64,000 nt of DNA from Gnetum montanum. Its lineage: Eukaryota; Streptophyta; Gnetopsida; Gnetales; Gnetaceae. The notes beneath the pieces are model-generated. The model saw only the letters and a list, made by a program, of their open reading frames with translations, searched no databases and was not told where the DNA came from. The position numbers and the translations under genes are program-made. Shown here piece by piece: positions 23,972 to 36,297 of this stretch; the stretch's first letter is position 1; the number at the start of each line of letters is the position of its first letter. The stretch covers positions 54,147 through 118,146 of the forward strand of contig MNCI01005309.1 in NCBI GenBank assembly GCA_015680685.1, read 5' to 3'.

Positions 23972-24371
23972 TGATGAATAAGTTTTTGGTAGGCCCTAAT
24001 ATCAAATCCTTGATATCAGAGTCCAAGATGCATTATTGGATATTCAATATCATGGGATGCATGCTCACCTATAAATACAACACTTGGAAGCACAATTCAT
24101 CATAGTTTTTCCTAGTTTGTAGCTGAAACACCACAAAAATTTTGGCTAACACTTGAAGACAAAAATTAAGCTAAGTCATGTTGGTCCTTAGCATGACCAA
24201 GCTTGAAAGCCTCAAAATAGCATCAAACGAAGTCAAAGCAAGCAAGTGAAAGTTCCCTGGGACCCACAGAAGACTACAATGACATCTGGCATCAAACTTA
24301 GCAAATTTTGAGCTCAAAATACTTGGTTTTCACTAAGTATGCATCCTGTACGCTGGCCTACACATGCCTAG

Positions 24372-25195
24372 CGTAACGCCCAGCGTACAGCAACTTTTGG
24401 GGCTCAAAAACTCATCAAAAAATGCTAAAGTGGAGCTTCTGGACCCCCTAGGACCTTCCCCAAGGTTTCCAGTAGGTCTCAGGCACTTGAAAATCAAATT
24501 TTGGGCTCCGAATGATGGTCTTCCATTCCTATACGCCCGGCGTAAGGCCAGCATAGACAGACTTTCGGGCCCCAGAAATGCATCAAAACATGCTAGAATT
24601 GAGCGTCTAGACCCCCCAAAACCTTCCTCAAGGTTCCCAGTAGGTCTCAGGCACTTGAAAATCGAATTTTGGGCTCCGAATGATGGTCTTCCATTCCTAT
24701 ACGCCCGACGTAAGGCCAGCGTAGACAGACTTTCGGGCCCCAGAAATGCATCAAAATGTGCCAGAATTGAGCGTCCAGACGCCCCAAGACCTTCCCCAAG
24801 GTTCCCAGCAGGTCTCAGGCACTTGAAAATCGAATTTTGGGCTCCGAATCATGGTCTTCCATTCCTACACGCCCGGCTTATACGCCCGGCGTAAGGCCAG
24901 CGTAGACAGACTTTCGGGCCCCAGAAATGCATCAAAACGTGCCAGAATCAAGCTTCCAGACCCCCCAGGACCTTCCCCAAGGTTTCTAGCAGGTCTCAGG
25001 CACTTGAAAATTGAATTTTGGGCTCCGAATGATGGTCTTCCATTCCTATACGCCTGGCGTAAGGCCAGCGTAGACAGACTTTCGGGCCCCAGAAATGCAT
25101 CAAAACGTGCCAGAATCAAGCTTCCAGACCCCCCAGGACCTTCCCCAAGGTTTCCAGTAGCTCTTGGGCACCCAAAAATCAATTTTTGACGTTAA
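24372..25195 (+). repeat. 168 bp tandem array in solo LTR
   Basis: Units start near 24372, 24541, 24709, 24890 and 25058. The period is 168 bp, with one 181 bp unit due to a small internal duplication of TACGCCCGGC. Each unit carries TACGCCCGGCGTA-AGGCCAGCGTAGACAGAC. Because 168 is divisible by three, long frames stay open on both strands; these are not treated as genes. Confidence 0.92.
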
Positions 25196-25442
25196 AATGA
25201 AGCATTTTCATGTGTATACGCTGGGTACATTTTTTGGCTTACGCTGGCATGCTATACGCTTACGCTGGCATGCTAGACGCTTACGCTGGCATCCTCTACG
25301 CTCAGCATCCACAGCTTATATGCCCCGGCGTATATGCCAACAAATGTAACACTTGTAAATTAAATCCGGCTTGATGTAGCGTACACGCCTAGCGTATACG
25401 CCCACGTGTCTCCCAACCCGATTTTCCCGGTAACCCTTCCCC

Positions 25443-25450
25443 TATAAAAA
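25443..25450 (+). promoter_or_regulatory. TATA box in solo LTR
   Basis: TATAAAAA preceded by CCCC and followed by GCCCAG, about 570 nt before the LTR end. Likely the U3 promoter of this LTR family. Confidence 0.6.
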
Positions 25451-26498
25451 GCCCAGTTTTCCGCGTTTCCGGGGGTCGAAAAAAATTAACTGGAGCAGAC
25501 ACAAGAGACATTTACGCTGCAGACCAGAGCTCAAAAACCCTCTTACGCTGGAGAGCCCTGTACGCCGTACACACAGTCTCTACGCTCCGCCTGCCTTGCG
25601 AACTAGCCGAGTCATCCCTACACACGCTGGGGCCTTTCGTCCGCCTTGTGTCAAAGCCACAACTGCGTTTGGACCGGTGCACTTTGTAATCAATTCTCAA
25701 TACAAAACAGTTTACATTTTGCTTAGATTTATTGCAGTTTTCTTCGTTTTTCAGTTTACATTTACAGGCACATTTACATTATCGTGCGTGTTTACGGTTT
25801 ACATTTAACGTACATCGTTTATGTATAACCCAACGTGTTGTAGCGGAAAACGTTGGGGAAGTCCTTGTTTGATCCGCATGCGGACCATTCAAGGCACTCT
25901 TCCTTCGTCTGTTCCAGCTTGCCCTCAAGCGGAGGCAGGGTCGACTGTGCTCATCCATAGATCTTTCGGTACTCATAACGTTCCAGCCTTGCACCGACGA
26001 TTTCGGTCGGTACAGTAGCAAAGCTTTTGCAATTTGTTTTCCCCAGACTTAGAATATTTTCTAAGTGTTCGTAGTAGGAGTCAAAGAAGTGTACGGATAT
26101 TTAATTGAGCACTAATGTACCTAAGCATGATAGTGTGAATGGGAATAAAGATGAGATTTTCTAATCAAACCTTGTAGCACTTGGAATGGACTAATGCTTT
26201 CTTTATGTATTTAATATTCATGTAATCTACTTTAATGAATTTTAACTAAGCAAATTAAATTTTCTTTTTTCTCAACACTTAGGTGATTAAACCATAAAAG
26301 ATAAAATGATAAAAATTAAATGCCTTAGTTGCACTTAACCAGACACTTGCACTTCATGGGTGAAATTAAGAAGACAATGATTGCAATGATTAGATTCACC
26401 TCCTACAAACTAGTGCACTTAAAGAGCTAAAGTTGAACCCCCAGAACCTAGAAGACTTAAAAAATGCCAAATGAAACACAATATAGAGCCAAAGATAA

Positions 26499-26504
26499 TT
26501 TATT
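26499..26504 (-). terminator. Poly(A) signal, caulimovirid minus copy
   Basis: AATAAA on the minus strand, about 140 nt downstream of the TATA box at 26648-26641. The plus copy has the same arrangement (36292-36297). Confidence 0.6.
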
Positions 26505-26640
26505 CACACTAAAAAAAAATCAGAGATACAGACAAAGACTTAAAGGCTCTTGCGAGATGCTTGGAAGGAATGCTTATAAGGTGCTATGAGAAACACTTAC
26601 GATTTCTCTTTCAATGCCTTTCAAAACTAATAAATCTCTC

Positions 26641-26648
26641 CTTTTATA
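26641..26648 (-). promoter_or_regulatory. Pregenomic promoter TATA box, caulimovirid minus copy
   Basis: TATAAAAG on the minus strand, downstream of the coding regions as in circular pararetrovirus genomes. It is matched by TATAAAAT at 36161 in the plus copy. Confidence 0.6.
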
Positions 26649-26779
26649 GGATCAAAACACTTACGATTTCAAATCAAACTTTACTATAGGTAGAGCGTTT
26701 ACACAACCACCGCACTACTGGATCCTTATCAATAAAGAATCTTAAAAAGTCTCTTTACAAAAGCTACTTTACAAAAGTA

Positions 26780-27640
26780 AAGTATTGTAAAAGCATCACA
26801 CATCTCTAGGGGAATCATATCCTCCATTAGAATGGATAAAATCATCTTCAATTGGGCTCCATAAATGAAGAGGTGGAGGAGGAGTATGAAAGCCAACAAG
26901 AAGCCCTTAATAGAGCCAATTTGAAATTTGATATCCAATACCATCATTGTGGGCCTGGACAATCCTTTGGTTAAGAAATTTTAAATTTAAGAACCTTGGA
27001 TTTTGGATGCCTTGTGCAAAATAATACTATTTGATGTCATACTTATTGGAGATAGACATCTTGATAGAAGGCATATCCCCATGGATTAGACCAGTCGATT
27101 CTCTTTGTGATACAAGTTGTTATATAGAAGCTGGGATTATAACCAAAGTTAAGAGCATGCTAGCCTTTTGCTTGAAGATCTCAATAATAGATGAAGTTTC
27201 CATGATACTCATTTCTTCTATGAAAAAGATGTTGTGGATAGGTAGAAGCATAATATCTAGGAAAGTAACCAAACATGTCCCATCATTGCCAAAAGAGTTC
27301 ATTAGGGCCTTTCCATTTGTTTATTTCAATTCTGAAATGATGGAAAGGATTGGGTTGGTACAATGGCCAATGTAAGAGATTACAGGCAAAATAATAGTCT
27401 TTTTCATTAATGGGATGAGGTTCTAGGGCTAGATTGGTCATTTCAACATAAGAAATAATTGGAATGGGAGGAACCATAGGATGATAGACTAGTTGTTTGA
27501 TTTTTCCAAGATGGTCTTCATTTCTGAAAAATAGCTGTAGGCTAGTGAAATCTACTCCATGTTGGATCTAGTGTGCTTCTTTTTTAAGGGTTGACATATA
27601 AACTTCATTAGCCCTACGTGATCTTAAATAATTGGATGAT
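26780..27640 (-). pseudogene. Unrecognised viral ORF after RNase H, minus copy
   Basis: The counterpart of the plus-copy ORF at 35183-36085. Shared text includes ISYVEMTNL, NPFHHFRIEINKW and GPNELFW. It lies between pol and the pregenomic promoter, where some caulimovirids encode a transactivator, but I do not recognise a viroplasmin-type domain. A pyrimidine tract ending TTTTGTAG just upstream (near 27665) looks like a 3' splice site. Stops break the frame. Confidence 0.55.
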
Positions 27641-27699
27641 CGTAAGATCCATCCTTCTTAAGTCAGTATATCTACAAAAGAAAATAACAAGAAACATTC

Positions 27700-30095
27700 A
27701 TAACTTTAAGTAGAGAGTTGATACTCTCTCGTTAGGAAATATACTAGAATATTTTTCCTTCCATTTATATATTTTGTACTAAACTAAATATTAGCAAGAA
27801 ATAATGCCCATATAATTAATCTAGTATGAGAAATTTTTTTTTAAAGATTTTGAGGAAAGATATTTATCAAAATGTTTTAGGTCGCTTCTGACCATGAAGT
27901 GTTAGTTTTGTACAAACAACCTGAATTTTTCAATTCCTTTGACAATGGCTGTAACTCATTATGAGTGTTTTGGTAGTTGAGATGGGTAGGATTAAACTTA
28001 CCAGATATAGACCTACATATCCTTATGACCTTATCCTTTTCCTCTTTAAGTGTTGCTTTCCAAAATTCTCTAGATGCATCTATTTCTATGATCAAGCTAC
28101 CGTCAAAGGGTAGCTGTAACTTTGGTAACTTGGTGCATTCATCTTTTATGTGGGAGACAATGTGGCTATTTCTAGTGGACCAAGGAGGAGGATTTTGATT
28201 AATCTATTCATTAAGTAGTTTGCGATCTTGAGCTAGATTTTTTTGAAGCACTAAAACATAATTAATGCATCTAAGAAAATGTTGTAATTGGGTTTTATCC
28301 TTGAGTTCATTAGGAAAATGCTTAATGGATTCGAGGATATGATTTTGTAAGGAAACAATGCCTTGTGAGATCTCTAAACCTAAAAATTCTATTTTTTCTT
28401 TAGCTAGTTTCATCTTTGTAGGGAATAAAACTAAGCCATTGGTATCCACAATTTGATAAAAGATATCTAAATGTTGCAAATGTTCTTGTCGATTTTTACT
28501 CATAATTTATATATCATCAATGTAAACCATAATAAATGGATAAGAACTAAAAATACTATCCATACATTTTTGGAAGATGGAAGGGATTATTTTTAGTCCA
28601 AAAGGCAAAACTGTCCATTCATATAATCCATTAGGCATAGTAAATGTAGTTTTTCATCGATCTTGTGGTTGTAGTTGGATTTGCCAAAAAATAGATTTAA
28701 GATTGAATTTGGAATATATGTGTGTATGTAATAAGCATTTAAATAAATCATCTTTACTAGGGATTAAATGTTGGACTAGTTTGATGATATCATTAAGTGA
28801 TTTGTATTTTACTACTAATCTTTTCTTACCTACTCTACTCTCTTGTTGACAAAGAATGTAGAACAAGAAAACATACTGTTACTTGGCTATATTAGTTTCT
28901 TTTCTAGGAGTGTTGCTATTTCTTTATCACATTCAAGTTTCAAAGAAGGGAACCGCCCAATACAATGTGCTTTGGCCTTAATCTTAACATTATCTTTTAG
29001 ATTAATGTTACACTAATGTTCCTTGTTATATCTAAAGATTGTAGGATCATCATTGGCTAGTTTTAAGAGTTTATTTTGCATTTCATTGAATTGAGTCTTC
29101 ATATTTTCAATTGTGTTGACAATCCATGTAGTATTAGTATTGTAGGCTTTAGGTTGCCTTTTTAATTGGAATCAAGCTTTATATGAAGTTTCCCTATTAA
29201 AAGTATGTCCACCTAATATAACATATGTAGATCCTATTGTATAAGGTTCTAACTTAGCTAAGTTATCCATTCCTATGAGTAAATAATATGATTTAATATC
29301 AAAAAGGAAAACATTAAGATTTATTATCCTATTATCCTTAGTCTTTATGGGAATTTAAGATTTGTATTCCATAGGAATCTTTTGTGTATTGAATGAAACA
29401 TATGTCCATTCTTTTCTTTTCCAAAGGTATGTAGGAATGACTTCCCATCTGGCTAAGGATACTTCAGCTTTGCTATATATTAAGGCATCTATAGGATAAG
29501 CTTTTATTCCATCTATCTTAATATAAAATGTACATATGGGTAGAGAGGTTTCTCTACTGTTATTATTGATTGGGTTAATAGGCATGGCTTGTGTTTCTTC
29601 TTGATAGTATCACCTTTGATAGCTTTCTTCACTTTTTTCTAATTCAACAAGCTCATATAAAGCCCATTGTAGGTATTTTTTGAGTTGAGAAATTCTCTGT
29701 GTTCTAAGGAAGGATTCATTCATGAGTGGTGTTTATTTTAGAAGAGTTTCTTCCTTTCCTATAGATGTATTCTTTTCTGTTTCTAGATTTATTTCTTTGT
29801 CTTCTTTTTCTATGGGTTGTGAGTCTAGATATTTATGCCATTGTTCTTCTATATCATATCTCTATTCATCTAATTCTACCTATTCATCTTTGATCTTTCC
29901 TTTTAAAGACATGATATGGTTGATATCATCTATAGGTTGTTTTTGTAATTTTACCTCTAGCTATTCTAATTGTTGTTTGATGATCTTGTATGTAGGATCA
30001 TCTTCAACTAGATCTATGTTAGTGTCATAAGAGTATTCAGATGCTATGTGTGGTTGTGGTGGTAGTTTGGATCTACAAGTAAATTGCGTATTCAT
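27700..30095 (-). pseudogene. Caulimovirid pol (protease, RT, RNase H), minus copy
   Basis: The likely start is the ATG at 30095 (MNTQFTCRSK), conserved at 32737 in the plus copy. An acidic N-terminal part (about 30060-29620) is followed by the protease near 29560-29430, whose D-T/S-G triad is degraded in this copy. RT follows (about 29020-28200) with YIDD at 28524-28513 and a stop three codons later. RNase H lies at about 28095-27730 (EIDASREFW near 28090). Order and spacing match caulimovirid pol. Frameshifts and stops occur in every domain. Confidence 0.85.
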
Positions 30096-30539
30096 TTTAT
30101 AATAATAATATGCATCCAAATCACTACTATGCTCTATCTCTCTCCCCCACTCCTCCCTAAAAAAGAAGGATCCTTATCACTAATAGCATAGTTAGAGTAT
30201 TTATTTCATTCTAAGAGAATATCACCAGGCTCAAAAGAGATAGAAGGATCATCTATGTCATTGTAGTATTTTTCAGAAAGATTATAATGTTTAATAAAAT
30301 TTACATGTCAGGTATGCTTGGTTTGTCAGGAAAATTGCGTGCAAAGTGATTACCTTGGGAAACAAAACACTTTACCTAGCCTTTAGAGAGATTTTGTGTG
30401 TGATGCTTAAACATACCTCTAAACATCTTCTAGGGTTGATCAGATGTTTTCTTTCACCACTGTTATTGTCTATTTGGTTTTCTTCTATATCTAAGATATT
30501 TATTTTGATGGGATTTCTAACAACAGTTTTTTTCTTGCT

Positions 30540-31330
30540 AGGTTGATATTAGCCATTTATGTTCAGGACAAGCATATGTACAAAAATATTTCCTAGTTGT
30601 TTATTAATCGATTTGATGACAGAATGAGCACTTAAAATCATGACACAGATCTTTGTTAACCTCATTGATGAGCTAAACTATGTAACTAAAGCTAACCTCA
30701 TTGAGAGTCCTATGTCTATATTTTAGCTCTAGTAAATATTTTTTTTCAAATGGAGAAGGCATTGCTCTAATGAGATGTTCTTTAGTAAATTTTTCATGAG
30801 TTAATTAACCTCGATAATATCATTCTTTCATTTGATTGTGGAATTTGTTTGTATCCTGAATTTTTTGTAATTTGGCAAAAAAGTACCGTTTCCTACATGT
30901 AATAATATAATTTTCTTTATGTCCTATAAATTCCTTTTTAATTGTATTATGGAAAAGAGTAGAGGGACTAGTTAATAATTTCCTTTTTATATTTTCATCA
31001 ATCTAATTCCACCATCTCCTAAGATTTCTAGTAAAATTAAACACCTTATTTTGGCTAGCATGTTTTGCAATCCTTTTGTCTAGAATGATTTGTCTTTCTA
31101 TACAACCAGTAATTTTATCAATAACATGTTGTTTTTGTGCAAGCATATAGTTGTCCATTGAAAAATTAGGTTCTTGTTCTCTAATGGGTCTAGAGGATAT
31201 TTCTTGGTATTCTTAAGGATCTTGTGTATAGATGGAATGGTTCTTTAAAATGTTTTCCTTATTGGAATCTAATTTACTTTCAAAGTCTACTATCATGGAA
31301 TGAGATTCTTTGTTTGTGTTTATTTTCCCT
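30540..31330 (-). pseudogene. Capsid-like region of caulimovirid with Cys-rich end
   Basis: Minus-strand text with a basic and Trp-containing core (FNFTRNLRRWW, then RAMPSPFEKKYLLELKYRH) and a Cys/His cluster CHDFKCSFCHQ...CTYACPEHKW near 30650-30560. Caulimovirid capsid proteins end in a zinc knuckle, but the spacing here is not the usual CCHC, so the call rests mainly on position between movement protein and pol. Several stops. Confidence 0.45.
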
Positions 31331-31849
31331 TTACCTTTTTGTTCTTGAGATTATCTAGGCTTAAAGGTTTTATGTTGGGAAGTAGGAGAGTTTGTGTTTA
31401 TTCCCCCAATTGGGTATATCATACTTTGGTTGTGGAGATGAAGGTTTTGGTGCAGTAGGTGTTTTCTTGGGAACTGGTTTTAAGTTTTGCATTGATAGAC
31501 ATCATTTTCTAATTCATCCACTCATTATGTTTATGAGTGGCTTGTGTGTCTCTAGTTAATGTATTGATGTGATAGTTCATCCAATTTTATAGTTTAATTA
31601 TGTCAGAGGGAGGATCTAGACTCATTTTTTCAAACATGGTATGAGCTTGTTCTATCTTTGGTTTAAATGCCTAGGATGTTTTAGGATCCTTTTGATCTAA
31701 CTTTATTCTTTGGTGTTAGCACCTACTTGTTTATTCATGCCTATTTTTAGTAGTTGATCACACTTAGCACAGTGATACTATGAGTCATATTTTATGGCTG
31801 AGGTGCAAGGAAAAGGTATGGATAGGCTTTCTATTTCTTTAGTCTCAGC

Positions 31850-32698
31850 ATTTGAGGATGCAAAGTCATCTAACACCTCTTCCTAACCTATTTTCCCTTT
31901 AATAAGTTATCTAGTTCCACTATTTCAGATAAAGTTTCTCATGGTACTTCTAGAGATTTTTCTAATATTTTATTAACATGATATGTTATGCCCAAATTCT
32001 TAAAAATCCAAGTTAATCATTCTTATTTTGTTTCCAATCCAGAAGATCTGATCTTGGAAGTATGAAAAATCTTATAGATGGGATTAATTCTAAGGGATTT
32101 CTTATAGGAGGAAGAATCTTATGGCTAGATTCACCAATTTATTTCTATATGTGAGAATGGGTTTGAATGTGTGAATTTGAGAACCTTTAGATTGACATGA
32201 TATGTCTTTCTTCCTAAACTATGGTGTGATTTTATAGGCATAATATGTTCATATAATTCTTCAATGGTGTCATCTAATTAAGGATAGAGTGTATGGATTA
32301 GTAGATCTTTAGTATTTATACTAGATCCATACTCTATGTTCTTTGTTCTACATGAAATTATTTGGTTACCAACAGGTAATAAGGTTTTAATACTCATACT
32401 TTGGAATAATTTGAAAACTAGTCTAGTACCTATTGTTGTGTATACACTACCTATTTTCATATCTAATGGAATATAAGCTATAACCATTAAACTATTATGT
32501 AGGTTATGATCTTAGAGAGATAAAGTAAAGTTAGGAACTGTAACTACCAGTGCATCAGATTCAAGATGGCCTTCTGCCTGGGTTATAATGGCATTATGAA
32601 AGTTCTTGAATCATCGATCTACTAGTGAAATCCAGCAAGGATTCTTAAGTCAATAGTTAAAATGAGGATGATGTATATCAAGCTTGGCAATGTGAATG
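31850..32698 (-). pseudogene. Movement-protein-like region of caulimovirid
   Basis: Minus-strand text beginning IHIAKLDIHH at the inner junction (about 32698), with SLVDR-FKNFHNA, then VTVPNFTLSL and AYIPLDMKI...YTTIGTRLVFK at about 32470-32390. The pattern and its 5' position resemble the 30K-type movement protein of caulimovirids. The reading decays after about 32278, so the C-terminal end is a guess. No copy remains in the plus arm. Confidence 0.5.
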
Positions 32699-32736
32699 TA
32701 ATTAGTAGTGATTTAGATTCATATTGTTACTGCAAT

Positions 32737-35128
32737 ATGAATACCTAATTTACTGGTAGATCCAAAGTACCACGGAAACCACATACAACATCTGAACGCT
32801 CTTATGACACTAGCATAGATCTAGTTGAAGATGATCCTACATACAAGATCATCAAACATCAATTAGAACAGCTACAGAAAAAACTACAAAAACAACCTAT
32901 AGATGATATCAACTGTGTCATGTCTTAAAAAGAAAGATCAAAGACAAATAGGTAGAATTAGATGAACAGAGATATGCTATAGAAGAACAATGGCATATAT
33001 ATCTATACTCGCAACCCATAGAGGAAGAAGATGAAGAGATAGATCTAGAAATGGAAAAGAATACATCTATAGGAAAGGAATAAACTCTTCCAAAACAAAT
33101 ACCACTCATGGATGAATCCTTCCTTAGAACATAGAGAATTGCTCAGCCTAGAAAATACCTACAATGGTCCTTAGATGAGCTTGTTAAATAAGAAAAAATT
33201 AAAGAAAGCTATTAAAGGTAAATGTATTATGAAGAAACGCAAGCCATGCCTATTAACCTAATCAATAATAACAATAGAGAAACCTCTCTACCCATATGTA
33301 CATTTTATATTAAGATAGATGGACTAAAAGCTTATCCTATAGATGCCTTAATAGAGAGTGGAGATGAAGTATCTTTACCTAGATGGGAAGTCATTCCTAC
33401 ATACCTTTGGAAAAGAAAATAAATGGCATATGTTTCATTCAATACATAAAATGTTCCTATGGAATACAAAGCTCAAATTCCCATAAAGACCAAGCATAAT
33501 AGGATAATAAATCTTTATGTTTTCCATTGTGATATTAAATCATATGATTTACTCATAGGAATGAATAACTTAGCTAAGTTAGAACCTTATACAGTAGGAT
33601 CTCCATATGTTCTATTAGGTGGATATACATTTAATAGGAAAAATTCATATAAAGCTCGATTCTAATCAAAAAAGCAACCTAAAACTTGCAATACTGCATG
33701 GATTGTCAACACAATTGAAAAAATGAAGACTCAATTCAATGAAATCCAAAATAAACTTTTAAAATTAGCCAATGACGATCCTACATTTTTTAGATATAAG
33801 AAGAAACATTGGTGTAGCATTGATCTAAAAGATAATGTTAAGATTAAGGCTAAAGCACACCATACTGGGATGTCCCCTTTTTTGAAACTTGAATGTGATA
33901 AAGAAATAGTAATACTCCTGGAAAAGAAACTAATACAACCAAGTCACAGTATGTTTTCTTATGCCGCATTCTTTGTCAACAATAGAGTAGAGTAGGTAAG
34001 AGGAAAGAAAATATTAGTAGTAAACTACAAACTACACAATGATATCGTTAAACTAGTCCAACATCCGACCCATAGTAAAGATGATTTATTTCAATGCTTA
34101 TGACATACACACATATATTCCAAATTCGATCTTAAATCTAGTTTCTAGAAAATCCAACTACAACCATAAGATTGATGGAAAACTATCTTTACTATTCTTG
34201 GTGGATTATTTGAATGGATAGTTTTGCCTTTTGGACTAAAAATAGCCCCTTCCATCTCCAAAAAATGTATGGATAGAATTTTTAGTCCTTATCCATTTAT
34301 TATGATTTATATTGATGATATATTAATTATGAGTAAAAATCGACAAGAAAATTTGCAACATTTAGAAAAACCTTTTATCAGATTGTGGATAACAATGGCT
34401 TAGTTGTATCCCCTACAAAAATGCAACTAGCTAAAGGAAAAAAATAGATATTTTAGGTTTAGAGATCTCACAAGGCATTGTTGCCTTACAAAATCATATG
34501 CTCAAATCCATTAAGCATTTTCTTGATGAACTCAAGGATAAAACCTAATTACAATGTTTTCTTGGATGCATTAATTATGTTTTAGGGTTTTACAAAAATC
34601 TAGATTAGGATCACAAAATACTTGATGAATATCTTGGTTAGAATCCTCCTCCTTGGTCAACTAGACATAGCCAAATTATCTCCCACATAAAAGAGGAATG
34701 CACCAAGTTACCAAAGTTGCAACTACCCTCTAACAGTGACCTAATCATAGAAATTAATGCATCTAGAGAATTTTGGGGAGCAACGTTCAAAGAGGAAGAG
34801 GATAAGATCATAAGGATATGTAGGTATGATTTTGGTAAGTTTAATCTTGCCCAACTCAACTGCCACAACACTCATAAGGAGTTACTAGCCATTGTCAAAG
34901 GAATTCAGAAATTCAAGATATTTGTACAAAACCAACACTTCACGGTTAGAAGTGACCTAAAACATTTTGATAAATATCTTTCATTGAAATATTTAAAAAA
35001 ATTTGATCATAATAGATTAATTAGATGGGCATTATTTCTTGTTAATTTTGAATTTAGTGCAATATATATAGATGAATAGAAAATAGGTTGGCAGATTTCC
35101 TAACTAGAGAGTATCAACTCTTTTCTTA
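32737..35128 (+). pseudogene. Caulimovirid pol (protease, RT, RNase H), plus copy
   Basis: The start ATG at 32737 matches that of the minus copy. The protease lies near 33300-33420, with ALIESGDEVSL where D-S/T-G is expected, so the catalytic Asp is lost. RT runs from 33723 to about 34600: the entry (LKDNVKIKAKAHH), WIVLPFGLKIAPS, then IYIDDILIMS with YIDD at 34309-34320 intact. RNase H lies at about 34738-35080 (EINASREFWGA, HNTHKELLAIVKGI, RSDLKHF), ending with LTREYQ-like text at about 35096. Stops and indels throughout. Confidence 0.87.
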
Positions 35129-35182
35129 AGGTTATTAATGTTTCTTGTTGTTTTCTTTTGTAGATATACTGACTTAAGAAGG

Positions 35183-36085
35183 ATGGATCTTATGATCATC
35201 CAATTGTTTAAGATCATGTAGGACTAATGAAGTTATATTTCAACCCTTGAACAAGAAGCACATTGGATCCAACATGGAGTAGATTTCACCAGCCTATAGC
35301 TATTTTTTAGAAATAAAGACCATTTTGGTAGAATCAAACAACTAGTCTATCATCCTATGGTTCCTTCCATTCTAATTATTTCTTATGTTGAAATGACCAA
35401 TTTGGTCCTGGAACCTTATCCCATTAATGAAGAAGACTATTATTTTACCTATAATCTCTTATATTGGCCATTGTACAAACCCAATCCTTTCCATCATTTT
35501 AGAATTGAAATAAACAAATGGGAAGGTCCTAATGAACTATTTTGGCAATGGTAGAACAAGTTTGGTCACTCTCCTAGATGCTATGCTCCTACCTATTCAC
35601 AACATCCTTTTCATAGGAGAAATAAGTATCATGGTGACTTCATCTATTATGAAGATCTTCAAGCAAGAGGCTAGCATGCTCTTAACTTTGGTTATAATTT
35701 GATCTTCTATCTAACAAATTGTATCACAAGGAGAATCAACTGGTCTAATCCATGAGGATATGCCTTCTATCAAGATGTTTACACCTCCAACAAGTATGAC
35801 ATCAAACAGTATTATTCTGAATAAGGCATCCAAAACCCAAGGCCCTTAAATTTAAAATTTTTTGATCAAAGGATCATGTAAGCCCACAATGATGGTACTG
35901 GATATCAAATTCTAAATTGGTTCTATCAAGGACCACTTTTTAGCTTTCATGCTCCTCCTCCATCTCCTCATCTGTGGAGCCCAATTGAAGATGATTTTAT
36001 TCATTCTGATAGAGGATATGATTCCCTTGGAGATGCATGATGCTTGTACAATACTTTACTTTTGTAAAGTAACTTTTTAGGATTC
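35183..36085 (+). pseudogene. Unrecognised viral ORF after RNase H, plus copy
   Basis: About 300 codons with six or so stops. Recognisable strings shared with the minus copy are ISYVEMTNL, NPFHHFRIEINKW and GPNELFW. Further strings read GHSPRCYAPTYS, HGDFIYYED, INWSNP and YQGPLFSFHAPPPSP. It is Trp/Tyr/His-rich with a Pro-rich segment near 35950. The first ATG is at 35183, just after a TTTTCTTTTGTAG string that could be a splice acceptor (inference). Function unknown; its position equals that of the transactivator gene in some genera. Confidence 0.6.
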
Positions 36086-36160
36086 TTTATTGATAAGGAT
36101 CCAGTAGTCCATTGGTTGTGTAAACAGACTACCTATAGTAAAGTTTGATTTGAAAACTCT

Positions 36161-36170
36161 TATAAAATAA
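36161..36170 (+). promoter_or_regulatory. Pregenomic promoter TATA box, caulimovirid plus copy
   Basis: TATAAAATAA, 3' of the coding regions. The poly(A) signal follows about 130 nt later, the short-repeat geometry of pararetroviruses. Confidence 0.6.
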
Positions 36171-36291
36171 GACCTTTGTTAGTCTTGAGAGGCATTGAAA
36201 GAGAAATCGTAAGTGCTGCTCATAGTGCCTTGCAAGCATTCCTTAAGAGCCTTTGAGTCTTTGATTGTATCTCTGAGTTTTTCTTAGCGTT

Positions 36292-36297
36292 AATAAA
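36292..36297 (+). terminator. Poly(A) signal, caulimovirid plus copy
   Basis: AATAAA, conserved in the minus copy at 26504-26499. Viral similarity ends about 65 nt later at 36361. Confidence 0.6.

Larger units (their letters stand above)
24124..26014 (+). mobile_element. Solo LTR of Tat-like family, flanked by GTAGC duplications
   Basis: A 1891 bp unit starting TGAAACACC and ending GGTCGGTACA, flanked by GTAGC at 24119-24123 and 26015-26019. It sits inside the 5' LTR of element C, whose sequence resumes at AAAGC exactly as in the 3' LTR (near 61610). Its last 200 nt align with the end of the F LTR. It has a TATA box at 25443-25450 and a five-unit array at 24372-25195. Confidence 0.93.

Noticed and set aside
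24364-25189. Long open frames on both strands in the 168 bp array (176, 112 and 105 codons)
   Set aside because: They arise because the repeat period is divisible by three. The peptides simply repeat the unit, and the array lies inside a solo LTR bounded by a perfect target duplication.
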